From NCBI GenBank assembly GCA_965223955.1, contig OZ245029.1:930001-994000 (forward strand): a stretch of 64,000 bases of DNA. The letters run 5' to 3'. Of the stretch, positions 41,613 to 50,151 are shown in pieces; the first letter of the stretch is position 1, and each line of letters starts with the position of its first letter. The notes under the pieces are model-generated. The model did not search any database. It saw only the letters and a list, made by a program, of their open reading frames with translations, and was not told where the DNA came from. The translations under genes and the position numbers were made by a program. This DNA is from Bin75 sp965223955 (lineage in GTDB: Bacteria > Nitrospirota > Nitrospiria > Nitrospirales > UBA8639).

Positions 41613-42400
41613 AAGGCCAGATTTTTAAAAATAAAGAAGGGCAACGCCGCCGGGGAGTCCAGCTGATCCCCAATATCCTCACCACCGGTAATCTGTTCAG
41701 CGGATTGGCCGCGGTGGTGTTGGTGTTCCATGGTCGATTGGAAACGGCGGCGATTGCGATCCTGATTGCGATGGTGTTCGACGTCCTGGACGGCACGTCC
41801 GCCCGGTTGACCGACAGTACAAGCGAGTTTGGCGTGGAATACGATTCGTTATCGGATCTCATCTCATTCGGGCTGGCCCCGGCTTTTTTGATTTATGCGT
41901 GGGTGTTGAAGTCGCCGGGGATGTTGGGGGCGGCCATCATGTTCGCGTACGTGGCCTGTGGCGCACTGCGCCTGGCCCGGTTTAACGTCATGGTGAGCAG
42001 TGGGGACGGTCGATTTTTTACGGGGTTGCCCATTCCGGCGGCGGCCGGGTTTATCTCGACGTTTTATATTTTCAACACGCACATCGGCCATCTGCCGGAA
42101 AGTGTCCTGCCCTCGGTGGTGATTGCCATGAGTTTGTTGATGGGGTTTCTCATGGTGAGTACGGTGAAGTACCGTGGTGTGAAACAGTTGAAGTTTGCAG
42201 GCCACAATCATTTTATGTATTTGGTCTGGGCCGTCTTGATTCTGGTGTCCGTGATGGCCTATCCTCAACTGATGTTGTTTGTGATTTGTTTGGGATACGT
42301 GGCTTCCGGGTTGGTGGAAAAAGGCTGGAGTGCCGTCACCGTCGCAACAACGCGAGACACGCAGGTTCGGGCGCCCGTGTCGTCGGATTCAAAGGACTGA
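41609..42400 (+). CDS. pssA: CDP-diacylglycerol--serine O-phosphatidyltransferase
   Basis: A 263-residue integral membrane enzyme. It joins serine to CDP-diacylglycerol to give phosphatidylserine, the substrate of Psd encoded just upstream. The CDP-alcohol phosphotransferase signature is complete: D-G-T-S-A-R-L then G-V-E-Y-D-S-L-S-D (about residues 52-72). About seven hydrophobic segments follow. A rho-independent terminator lies about 120 bases downstream. Confidence 0.95.
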   Translation: MKGQIFKNKEGQRRRGVQLIPNILTTGNLFSGLAAVVLVFHGRLETAAIAILIAMVFDVLDGTSARLTDSTSEFGVEYDSLSDLISFGLAPAFLIYAWVLKSPGMLGAAIMFAYVACGALRLARFNVMVSSGDGRFFTGLPIPAAAGFISTFYIFNTHIGHLPESVLPSVVIAMSLLMGFLMVSTVKYRGVKQLKFAGHNHFMYLVWAVLILVSVMAYPQLMLFVICLGYVASGLVEKGWSAVTVATTRDTQVRAPVSSDSKD

Positions 42401-42518
42401 CCGCATGGATCAATGGCAAGGAAAAGGAAGGGGCACCCTTCGCGTAAGTGACGCGGTGCTGACAGTGTCAGGTCTTCTGAACCTATCAGTGACCCCCTGA
42501 TGACCCCGAAACAGGTAG

Positions 42519-42553
42519 AAAGCCTTCACCTCATCGGGGTGAAGGCTTTTTTA
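42519..42553 (+). terminator. rho-independent terminator after pssA
   Basis: AAGCCTTCACC (42520-42530) pairs with GGTGAAGGCTT (42538-42548) around a seven-base loop, followed by a run of Ts. It separates the ilv/psd/pssA unit from leuA. Confidence 0.85.
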
Positions 42554-42584
42554 TTGTCGGAACCGGTGATGATTGGGTTATGAT
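42554..42584 (+). promoter_or_regulatory. possible promoter of leuA
   Basis: TTGTCG (42554-42559) and TATGAT (42579-42584) lie just after the terminator, 90 bases before the leuA start. The 19-base spacer is longer than ideal. Confidence 0.35.
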
Positions 42585-42674
42585 TGAAAAGGGCCGGAAG
42601 CAGGGCTGCTTGAGCGTCGAACCGGGCGTGGCCTTGTCGGAAGGCGGTGGATCCCCTTGTGAGGAGCATGGGTC

Positions 42675-44222
42675 ATGAGACGACACATCAGAATTTTCGA
42701 TACCACCCTGCGGGACGGCGAGCAGTCTCCGGGAGCCAGCATGAACGTGGAAGAAAAAATGTTGGTCGCCAAACAACTGGCTCGCTTGAACGTGGATATT
42801 ATTGAAGCCGGGTTTGCCTTCAGTTCCCCCGGTGATTTCGAAGCGGTGCAGCGCATTGGCCAGGAGGTTGAAGGCCCGATGGTCTGTAGTCTGGCACGAG
42901 CCAAACCCGAGGATATTGACTCGGCGTGGAAGGCGTTGAAAGGGACGCCCAAACCGCGGATTCACACCTTTTTATCCACGTCGGACATTCACCTGAAACA
43001 CCAGTTTCGCATGACGAGAGCGCAAGCCCTCCAGCGTGCGGTCGAGATGGTCCAACATGCGCGAACCTACGTTGAGGACGTCGAATTTTCCCCCATGGAC
43101 GCGACGCGGTCGGACGTGTCCTACCTGTGCGAGGTAGTGGAAGCGGTCATTGACGCCGGCGCGGGGACGGTGAATATTCCCGATACGGTGGGGTACACGA
43201 CCCCCAAGGAATTTGAAGAAATTATTCGGACGCTTCGGACGCGGGTGCGTGACTGCGACCGCGCGGTCATCTCCGTCCATTGCCACAATGATTTGGGGTT
43301 GGCGGTCGCCAATTCCATGGCCGCCATCCACGCGGGGGCCGGACAAGTGGAATGTACCGTCAACGGAATCGGCGAACGGGCCGGCAATGCGTCATTGGAG
43401 GAAATCGTGATGGGGCTGCGGACCCGCAAGGATTTTTATGATGCCGGGACGCAGATTCGCACCGAAGAAATTTCCAAGTCCAGTCGCCTCGTCAGCAAGA
43501 TCACGGGGATGGTCGTCCAACCCAACAAAGCCATCGTCGGGGCGAACGCGTTCGCGCATACCTCCGGGATCCATCAGGACGGGTTGCTCAAGGATAAAAA
43601 CACGTATGAAATCATGCGGCCGGATTCCATCGGGCTGACGCAAAGCCGCCTGGTGATGGGGAAACTGTCCGGTCGTCACGCGTTTCGGGCGGAATTGGCG
43701 AAGTTGGGCTATTCGCTCACCGACGAAGAAACGAATGCCGCGTTCGATCGATTCAAACGGCTCGCGGACCAGAAAAAGGAATTGTTCGAGGAGGATTTGG
43801 AATCGATCGTGTCCGAAGCCGTCACCAAGGTGACCGAACGGTATTCGTTAAAAGCCCTGAGCACGCAAAGCGGGATGAACCAGGTGCCGACGGCGACCGT
43901 GGAGTTGGAAGTGGACGGGCACGTCATGAAAGAGACGGGGACCGGTGATGGTCCGGTCGATGCGGTGTTTCGAGCGGTTGCCCGGATCACGCAAACCAAG
44001 AGCAAATTGTTGGCCTACGTGGTCAAAGCCATTACCGGTGGAACGGATGCGCAAGGAGAGGTGTCGGTGCGGATCGAACAGGACGGCGAAATCGTCACCG
44101 GGAACGGGGCGAATACCGATATCATCGTGGCCTCGGCCCAAGCCTATTTGAATGCCCTGAATAAACTGGTGTCGCAATTGGAGCGTCGCGCCAACCAGGG
44201 CGATAAAATCGGGCTCTGTTGA
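42675..44222 (+). CDS. leuA: 2-isopropylmalate synthase
   Basis: A 515-residue enzyme that condenses acetyl-CoA and 2-oxoisovalerate, the committed step of leucine synthesis. The N-terminal TIM barrel has R-D-G-E-Q-S-P-G-A-S-M (about residues 15-25) and the metal-binding H-C-H-N-D-L-G-L-A-V-A-N-S (about 201-213). The C-terminal LeuA regulatory domain (about 390-515) includes G-T-G-D-G-P-V-D-A-V-F and binds leucine. Length fits bacterial LeuA rather than citramalate synthase, though the latter cannot be fully excluded. The ATG follows GAGGAG. A copy of the leuB start region and an insert now separate it from leuB. Confidence 0.93.
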   Translation: MRRHIRIFDTTLRDGEQSPGASMNVEEKMLVAKQLARLNVDIIEAGFAFSSPGDFEAVQRIGQEVEGPMVCSLARAKPEDIDSAWKALKGTPKPRIHTFLSTSDIHLKHQFRMTRAQALQRAVEMVQHARTYVEDVEFSPMDATRSDVSYLCEVVEAVIDAGAGTVNIPDTVGYTTPKEFEEIIRTLRTRVRDCDRAVISVHCHNDLGLAVANSMAAIHAGAGQVECTVNGIGERAGNASLEEIVMGLRTRKDFYDAGTQIRTEEISKSSRLVSKITGMVVQPNKAIVGANAFAHTSGIHQDGLLKDKNTYEIMRPDSIGLTQSRLVMGKLSGRHAFRAELAKLGYSLTDEETNAAFDRFKRLADQKKELFEEDLESIVSEAVTKVTERYSLKALSTQSGMNQVPTATVELEVDGHVMKETGTGDGPVDAVFRAVARITQTKSKLLAYVVKAITGGTDAQGEVSVRIEQDGEIVTGNGANTDIIVASAQAYLNALNKLVSQLERRANQGDKIGLC

Positions 44223-44227
44223 TCCGT

Positions 44228-44310
44228 AATCCCCTCTCCCTTGATGGGAGAGGGTTAGGGTGAGGGTGAAGGGAAGCGTATGAACAAGAAGATCGCAGTG
44301 TTGGCTGGGG
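44228..44310 (+). repeat. duplicated leuB 5' end (left copy)
   Basis: The palindromic repeat and the following ATGAACAAGAAGATCGCAG (first leuB codons, 44280 onward) are copied from, or are the source of, 47770-47868. The coding match ends after about 10 codons at GGGGATG, where the insert begins. Confidence 0.85.
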
Positions 44311-45221
44311 ATGAGAGAGGAAGTCATCGAAGACCTCGGTGAATATCCAAAAAGCATGGTTGTTGCTCTGAGTCGACGTTCAGATGAAAATGCGATTGCC
44401 GATTTTGTTGCCTGGAGATGGCCGGATCATGAGCCGACGAGGTCTTTCCTTCTTGCCACTTGGAAATCTTTCAATCACGAGGGACTAGCAAAGGGTAATT
44501 TTGTCTCTGATCTCATAAGTGAAAACGAGTCAAAGTTATTTCAACGCCTTTGGGAGATGGTTCTTGCTCTGCATTTGATAGAACAAGGTTTCGAAATTCA
44601 ATCACATGAATTTGGCCCTGATTTTTCATTTGAGATCGATGGAAAAAAAGTTTGGGTCGAGGCGACAGCCCCAGAACCGTGTGACGCTATTAGAGAAAGG
44701 CTTAGTAGACAAGGAGGGCCCGTCCTCTACGAGCAGATTCTCCTCCGATGGACGAGTGCCCTAGCTAGCAAGAACAGGAAGTTCTTAGGGTATCGAAAAG
44801 AGGGCATCGTCAAAAACAACGATGTCTGCATAATCGCTATCAATGGCCATCTGTTAGGTGAAGGACGGGGAATATCGAGACTGCCATATGCGGTTGAAGC
44901 AGTATTCCCGATTGGCCCACTTGCCGTGGGTATAACAAACAAACCCTGGAACACAGTGATTTATATAATTCTGAACGTCGGTCTGTACGAAAACCGAGCG
45001 GAGCCAATGTGCCGACAGACTCCTTTCTCAATCAGGAAAATTGGCATATCAGCGCTATCGTGGGGTGTTCTAATTGTTGGACCCCTTTGCCCGAATATCA
45101 TGAAATGTCGATCGTTCACAATCCGTTTGCAGATAACCGATTTCCCGATAAACGATTTGGGGCCAAGTTTGAATACGTATATGAATTTGGTCAGGATGAG
45201 GATTCCATAAGACGTATCTGA
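44311..45221 (+). pseudogene. PD-(D/E)xK nuclease-like gene with a frameshift
   Basis: The first frame (44311 to about 44950) has a helix with E82, then G-P-D-F-S-F-E-I-D-G-K-K-V-W-V-E-A-T (residues 102-119). This is a PD-(D/E)xK-like core with D104 and E117, Thr replacing the usual Lys. Near 44945-44955 the sensible sequence moves to another frame, continuing Y-N-S-E-R-R-S-V-R-K-P-S-G-A-N-V and then W-H-I-S-A-I-V-G..V-H-N-P-F-A and ending R-R-I at 45221. One base is probably missing. It could be a true pseudogene or a sequencing error. Base composition is more AT-rich than leuA and leuB. Function unknown; restriction-like or defence-linked is plausible. Confidence 0.65.
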
Positions 45222-45360
45222 AACGACTCGTCAAGAGAATCGACCACGCTGGCCTCGCGATGCCAACAAACCTGCCAACCGCACATGCCTACTTGACTCT
45301 CCGCCCTCAACAGCGTCTAATTTATTTTGTTCACTTGAGGGCTAGGTGGTCCTTTATGTT

Positions 45361-45393
45361 CCGTGAGCGCAGGTGGTCTTCACCTCGTCACGG
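45361..45393 (+). promoter_or_regulatory. hairpin upstream of the ParA-like gene
   Basis: CCGTGA..AGGTG (45361-45375) pairs with CACCT..TCACGG (45381-45393) with small bulges. It lies 100 bases before the ParA-like start, in an otherwise empty gap of 270 bases. A terminator for the previous gene or a binding site for the partner protein are both possible. Confidence 0.35.
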
Positions 45394-45493
45394 AGAGTAA
45401 GAGTGAGGCTGTGCTCGCCAAGATTTATTGTAGCAGCATTGGCAGGAATCGGAAGAGAAATACTGTCAGTGTGGTGCCATACTTAGTGAAGAG

Positions 45494-46366
45494 ATGAACA
45501 TGGTCCGCAAACCCGATCCCGTTTGCATTTCGGTGATTAATATGAAGGGTGGCGTCGGCAAGACGACAATTGCCGCTCTCTTGGTTCGGTATGCTTCGCT
45601 GATACTCAAGCGCACCGTTCTTGCGATAGACTTGGACCCGCAGGCTAATTTGTCTCAAGTTTTAATGGGAGAGCATCGTTATAGGCAGTTTATAAACGAC
45701 AAGTCTCCGTCAATTGTTGAGATATTCAATGGATATAATCCACCAACTATCACTAAGGCATCATCAAGCCCACTTGATATTGGTGACGTCGTTATCGGCC
45801 ATACTTCTTGGGGTGGTGCAAATCTACAGATCATTCCTTCAAGGTTCGATTTTTCCGATAACTTGATTAGCTCAATTGGAACTAACCCACGAGTTTTGGC
45901 AAATCTTATAGCCGATAATTTTCAGGACAAAGACCTTATCATCATAGATTGTGCTCCGACCGAATCGATATTCACCCAAGTCGCATACCACGCATCTCGG
46001 TATGTCCTTGTCCCCGTCAAACCAGAATACTTCGCAACCATTGGCTTCCCATTGCTGAACGACTCCCTTACTGCATTCAGGGGCAGGAATAGAGGTCACT
46101 TGATTGATGTCATCGGTGTGGTCATTAACAATTCATCTTATCATTACAGCGGAAACCAGGGAGGTCCTGAAAGACAGACAGCCACGAGAGAAATAAACGA
46201 GGAAGCAGAAAAGAATGGATGGTACATATTCGAGAAACAGATACCCCTCTCCCGCGGATTCCCCAAAATGATGCGAGGCGATTTTAGCCATCTTGGAGAC
46301 GCTCCACGGTATCGTCATTTTGCGAGCGAATTCTTCAAGAGACTTGGACTTGAGAAGGAGTCCTAA
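45494..46366 (+). CDS. ParA/MinD-type ATPase
   Basis: A 290-residue cytosolic ATPase with the deviant Walker A K-G-G-V-G-K-T-T (18-25), A' motif D-L-D-P-Q-A-N-L and Walker B D-L-I-I-I-D-C-A-P-T. ParA proteins polymerise or form gradients on DNA or membranes to place plasmids, chromosomes or protein machines. Here it sits in a chromosomal insert with no plasmid replication gene, and its partner gene starts four bases after its stop. It may be a plasmid remnant or part of a chromosomal accessory system. Confidence 0.88.
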   Translation: MNMVRKPDPVCISVINMKGGVGKTTIAALLVRYASLILKRTVLAIDLDPQANLSQVLMGEHRYRQFINDKSPSIVEIFNGYNPPTITKASSSPLDIGDVVIGHTSWGGANLQIIPSRFDFSDNLISSIGTNPRVLANLIADNFQDKDLIIIDCAPTESIFTQVAYHASRYVLVPVKPEYFATIGFPLLNDSLTAFRGRNRGHLIDVIGVVINNSSYHYSGNQGGPERQTATREINEEAEKNGWYIFEKQIPLSRGFPKMMRGDFSHLGDAPRYRHFASEFFKRLGLEKES

Positions 46367-46369
46367 CTT

Positions 46370-46942
46370 ATGCCTGACCCTAAACTCACAGCCGAACTTC
46401 GCTTAATGATTAACCAATATGGATTTGAGCAGGTTGACCAGTCTCTGCGTGAGCTTCGCCTCTCTGGCCGCCAACTTGGAGCCTCCAAGCGGCCTAAGGC
46501 ATCGTCTAGCGCCGATATTACGAGGAAGCCCAGAAAGAGACAGGCAAAAGTCACTGCACAGGGATATGTCGCTAAAATGGAGCTTCCTTCGGAGAAAAAA
46601 CCAGTGATGATTGAGCTTGCTAAAAGGTTTCAGGAGAAGTCTTTTCTGCCTGCGTTTGGTGATATTAGAAACTTTTGCCAGATTTACGGCATTGACGAAC
46701 CGTCGTCAAAGTCTCGCGCGAGCGCTATCCCGAGGGTTTTCAAGTTCATAGTGGCAATGGAGACCAACGAGGTTCAGAGAATACTGGACAATGGGATGTT
46801 TTCCGGGCCGTCACGACTGGGTCCTATAGCGGACGCAATCCGGCGCAACGGCAGGGTTGCCGCTCAAACACCCGCACGCGCAGGAGATTTTTTCAGTAGT
46901 AGCAGTGAGGTTCGGAGTTTGGCATCTGAGAAGCGGGCCTAG
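46370..46942 (+). CDS. partner protein of the ParA-like ATPase, unknown function
   Basis: A 190-residue protein without a recognised domain. The N-terminal helical part (M-I-N-Q-Y-G-F-E-Q-V-D-Q-S-L-R-E-L) is followed by a basic linker (R-K-P-R-K-R-Q-A-K) and then helical segments, including D-I-R-N-F-C-Q-I-Y-G-I. The region P-S-R-L-G-P-I-A-D-A-I-R-R-N-G-R could be DNA-binding. It is encoded four bases after the ATPase, so it may take the ParB-like role, but no HTH or ParB motif is certain. Confidence 0.65.
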   Translation: MPDPKLTAELRLMINQYGFEQVDQSLRELRLSGRQLGASKRPKASSSADITRKPRKRQAKVTAQGYVAKMELPSEKKPVMIELAKRFQEKSFLPAFGDIRNFCQIYGIDEPSSKSRASAIPRVFKFIVAMETNEVQRILDNGMFSGPSRLGPIADAIRRNGRVAAQTPARAGDFFSSSSEVRSLASEKRA

Positions 46943-47161
46943 GAACCGCCACTCAAGATGGAGCAGAAAATCCGTCGCGTGTGTCAGATCTGCTCTGCGT
47001 GCCAGCACGACATGACGCCTTCTTCGGGGCAGCATAAGATGCCGCCGCTACAGATTACGTAAGACACAACCGCTATAAATTTAAAGTAATTTTCTCAAGC
47101 AGAGAGAAGGTAATGAAGCCCAACTTCCTAAAGATCCACAAAATCAATTAGAGCCTAGGCT

Positions 47162-47689
47162 ATGAACAGATCGAAGAAAGCAATTACAGTCATCATGCTT
47201 CTGGTTACAGTACTGTTCAGGATTGAACCTGTGTTTGCTGAAGATAAACAGATGTTTTCTCAAGAAAGGCTACAACAATTTAAATTATTTGCGAATTGTC
47301 AGCCTGTGTATTTGGCTGTTGAAGGTCTCCATAACATGCCACATGCGGAAAAGATAGGGTTGACCAGGACAGCCATTATTAATGCGGCTGAATCCCGTTT
47401 AAGGTCTGCTCGTATCTATACAGATAACCCCGCAAATCCGTATTCGTTGTATATTAATGTAAACGTTTTGAGATCGGCATTTAATGTTTACATTGCATTG
47501 AACAAAATGCTCTATGATTATCGTACCCGATTAGATGGTCTCGCAACCACATGGGACAACGGTACCACGGGGATTCATGGCCAAGATAGTGGGTATATTT
47601 TGTCTTCGATTTCTAGCCCCATAGATCAATTCCTTGTTGAATATTTCCGTGTGAATGAAAAAGCCTGTGAAAAAAATAGGGAACTTTAA
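47162..47689 (+). CDS. exported protein of unknown function
   Basis: A 175-residue protein with an N-terminal signal peptide (K-A-I-T-V-I-M-L-L-V-T-V-L-F, cleavage near V-F-A-E at residue 26). The mature part has two cysteines (C-Q-P and a late C-E-K) that could form a disulphide. No domain was recognised. It is AT-richer than the surrounding leu genes and belongs to the insert between leuA and leuB. Confidence 0.7.
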   Translation: MNRSKKAITVIMLLVTVLFRIEPVFAEDKQMFSQERLQQFKLFANCQPVYLAVEGLHNMPHAEKIGLTRTAIINAAESRLRSARIYTDNPANPYSLYINVNVLRSAFNVYIALNKMLYDYRTRLDGLATTWDNGTTGIHGQDSGYILSSISSPIDQFLVEYFRVNEKACEKNREL

Positions 47690-47769
47690 GATATAGGTTC
47701 CTAACCTGAATTGGTGGAATTAAATACATAATTCTCCAAAATTAGACCGATCACAAGGTGGCGGCAAAT

Positions 47770-47868
47770 AATCCCCTCTCCCTTGATGGGAGAGGGTTAG
47801 GGTGAGGGTGATAGGGTGAGAGTAAAGGTAAGGTTATGAACAAGAAGATCGCAGTGTTGGCGGGGGAT
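47770..47868 (+). repeat. leuB 5' end with palindromic repeat (right copy)
   Basis: Counterpart of 44228-44310. This copy leads into the intact leuB. A short extra GATAGGGTGAGAG block separates the palindrome from the start codon here. Confidence 0.85.
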
Positions 47869-48912
47869 GGCATTGGCCCGGAGATCGTCCCGGCGGCCAT
47901 GGCAGTGTTGGAGGCAATCGGGAAACCCCGTGGCCATGCGTTTGAGTTTGTTCCCGCCGTGGTCGGCGGCAAGGCCATTGATGACACGGGCTGGCCACTT
48001 CCGGATGAAACTTTCCATTTGGCTAAAACCAGTGACGCGGTCCTGTTGGGGGCGGTGGGCGGGCCCAAATGGGAAGGGCTTGAATATGAGCGGCGGCCGG
48101 AACGGGCGTTGCTGGGCCTGCGGGAACGACTCGGGCTGTTTGCGAATCTCCGGCCTGCCAAACTGTATTCGGAATTGGCCGATGCCTCGACCCTCAAGCG
48201 CGAGGTCATCGAGGGCATTGACGTGTTGGTGGTGCGTGAGCTGACGGGTGGCATTTATTTCGGGACGCCCAAGGGCGTGGAGGCGACGCCGGGCGGCCAT
48301 CGCGGATTTAATACCGAAGTCTACACCACGGAAGAAATTACGCGGATTGCCAAAGTCGCCTTCGACGTGGCGCGCAAGCGCCGGGGTCTCGTCACCTCCG
48401 TCGATAAGGCGAACGTGCTGGAATCCTCGGAGTTGTGGAGGAAGGTCGTCATCGAGGTCCACAAGGAGTATCAGGACGTGGAGCTGCGACACATGTACGT
48501 GGACAATTGCGCGATGCAGTTGATTCGGAACCCCCGGCAGTTCGACGTGATTCTGACCACGAATCTGTTCGGTGATATCTTGAGTGACGAAGCCGCCATG
48601 TTGACCGGATCGATCGGGATGTTGCCGTCGGCCAGCGTCGGCGCGTCCGTCGGCATGTATGAACCCATTCACGGCAGTGCCCCGGATATTGCGGGAAAGG
48701 ATGCGGCCAACCCCATCGGCATGATTGCCTCGGGTGCGATGATGCTGCGGTATTCGTTCGACTTGGGGGAAGAAGCGGATCTGATCGAAAACGCCATCCA
48801 GACCGTGTTGAGCCAGGGGTATCGAACCGGAGACATCGCGGCGCCGGGGACCACCCTCGTCGGCACCAAAGAGATGGGCGACCGTATTCTTCAGAATATC
48901 GGTGCGGGCTAG
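47836..48912 (+). CDS. leuB: 3-isopropylmalate dehydrogenase
   Basis: A 358-residue NAD-dependent enzyme that oxidatively decarboxylates 3-isopropylmalate in leucine synthesis. It has L-A-G-D-G-I-G-P-E near the N-terminus. The substrate arginines are in the R-E-L-T-G-G-I-Y-F-G block. Metal-binding aspartates are in N-L-F-G-D-I-L-S-D-E-A, and the NAD-binding H-G-S-A-P-D-I-A-G is near residue 277. Length is standard. The first ten codons are duplicated 3.5 kb upstream. leuCD are not in the window. The NHL-protein gene follows after 24 bases. Confidence 0.96.
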   Translation: MNKKIAVLAGDGIGPEIVPAAMAVLEAIGKPRGHAFEFVPAVVGGKAIDDTGWPLPDETFHLAKTSDAVLLGAVGGPKWEGLEYERRPERALLGLRERLGLFANLRPAKLYSELADASTLKREVIEGIDVLVVRELTGGIYFGTPKGVEATPGGHRGFNTEVYTTEEITRIAKVAFDVARKRRGLVTSVDKANVLESSELWRKVVIEVHKEYQDVELRHMYVDNCAMQLIRNPRQFDVILTTNLFGDILSDEAAMLTGSIGMLPSASVGASVGMYEPIHGSAPDIAGKDAANPIGMIASGAMMLRYSFDLGEEADLIENAIQTVLSQGYRTGDIAAPGTTLVGTKEMGDRILQNIGAG

Positions 48913-48936
48913 GCGGAAGAAAGGGGAAGGGGAAAG

Positions 48937-50151
48937 ATGTTGGAAGCCATGCAAGCCGGTGCGATCGGCACCATCGCCGGGACCGGGGAGCCGGGTTGGG
49001 AGGGGGATGCCGGTCCGGCCACCGCGGCCCTGTTGAACGAACCGAAAATGATTGCCCTCGACGCTGCAGGCAATCTCTACATCGCCGATTCGGAAAATCA
49101 CCTGGTGCGAAAGGTTGAGGCACGGACCGGGATCATTACGACGATAGCCGGAACCTGCGTGCGCGATGCTCCCGCTTCGATGCCGGCTCAGCCGTTGCCC
49201 GAACATCCGGAAGACGACGAAGATCCGTTGGCGGATCCCGTGAGCGAACCGGGTGACGCCTACACGCAACAACCCGACTTGAGTGGAATGGTCCGCTACG
49301 TGACCGGGACGCAATCGAAGGACCAGCGGTTTTCAGGGGACGACGGCCAGGCGATCGTCGCCGCCCTCAATTTCCCCTCGGCCGTGGCCGTGGCTGAAGA
49401 CGGGACCGTGTACATTGCCGATACCTGGAACCATCGTATTCGCCGGGTGGATCCCGGCACCGGGATCATCTCCACCATCGCGGGAACGGGTCAGGCGAAA
49501 GGGTACGGCGACCAGGGTCCTGCCGTAAAAGCGGCACTGAATGAACCCGTGGCCCTGGCCCTCGATGGGCCTGACCTGTTGTATATCGCCGATCAAAGCA
49601 ACAACCGGATCCGAAAGCTCGATCTGACTTCCGGCGTGATCACGACGGTCGCCGGGACCGGGGAGTCGGGGTACAACGGCGATGGGGCGCCGGGTCCTGA
49701 AACCGCGTTGGCCGGTCCCAGTGGGCTCGCCGTGGATCACGAGGGGAACCTGTACATTGCCGACACGTTCAGTGGTCGGATTCGGAAGTGGGATCGACAC
49801 ACAGGAACGGTTGAGACGGTGGCGGGAGGAACGGGCCCGTTTCAATTCACGCCGGGCGAAAACGAATCCTCTCCCAACCTGTCTCGACCGTATGCCATTG
49901 CCCTGCATTCCGATGGCCGCCTGTTCATTACGGACAGCGATAACCACTTGATCCGGGTGTGGGATCTTCAGAAACGGGAAATGTCGCTTCTGGCCGGGAA
50001 CGGGAAGGCGGAGTTTTCCGGCGATGGGAAGGATCCCCTGCACAGCAGCCTGAACTACCCGTTCGGTGTGGCCCTTGACGCCCGGGGTCATGTGTACATC
50101 GCGGATACCTTCAGCCACCGTATCCGGGTCGTGGTGAATGAAAACCCGTGA
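48937..50151 (+). CDS. NHL-repeat beta-propeller protein
   Basis: A 404-residue protein made of about six NHL-type blades. Each has a block like I-x-T-I-A-G-T-G..G-D-G-x-A..A-x-L-x-x-P and then G-N-L-Y-I-A-D-x-x-N-H-x-I-R-K. No signal peptide or membrane segment is visible, so it is probably cytosolic, unusual for such propellers. An acidic insert (P-E-H-P-E-D-D-E-D-P-L, near residue 87) interrupts the second blade. It lies between leuB and asd with tight spacing, and its end overlaps the asd frame. Function is unknown; a binding or scaffolding role is inferred. Confidence 0.85.
   Translation: MLEAMQAGAIGTIAGTGEPGWEGDAGPATAALLNEPKMIALDAAGNLYIADSENHLVRKVEARTGIITTIAGTCVRDAPASMPAQPLPEHPEDDEDPLADPVSEPGDAYTQQPDLSGMVRYVTGTQSKDQRFSGDDGQAIVAALNFPSAVAVAEDGTVYIADTWNHRIRRVDPGTGIISTIAGTGQAKGYGDQGPAVKAALNEPVALALDGPDLLYIADQSNNRIRKLDLTSGVITTVAGTGESGYNGDGAPGPETALAGPSGLAVDHEGNLYIADTFSGRIRKWDRHTGTVETVAGGTGPFQFTPGENESSPNLSRPYAIALHSDGRLFITDSDNHLIRVWDLQKREMSLLAGNGKAEFSGDGKDPLHSSLNYPFGVALDARGHVYIADTFSHRIRVVVNENP

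Noticed and set aside
44311..47769. Interpretation of the leuA-leuB insert as a prophage
   Set aside because: No integrase, capsid, terminase or lysis gene is present.
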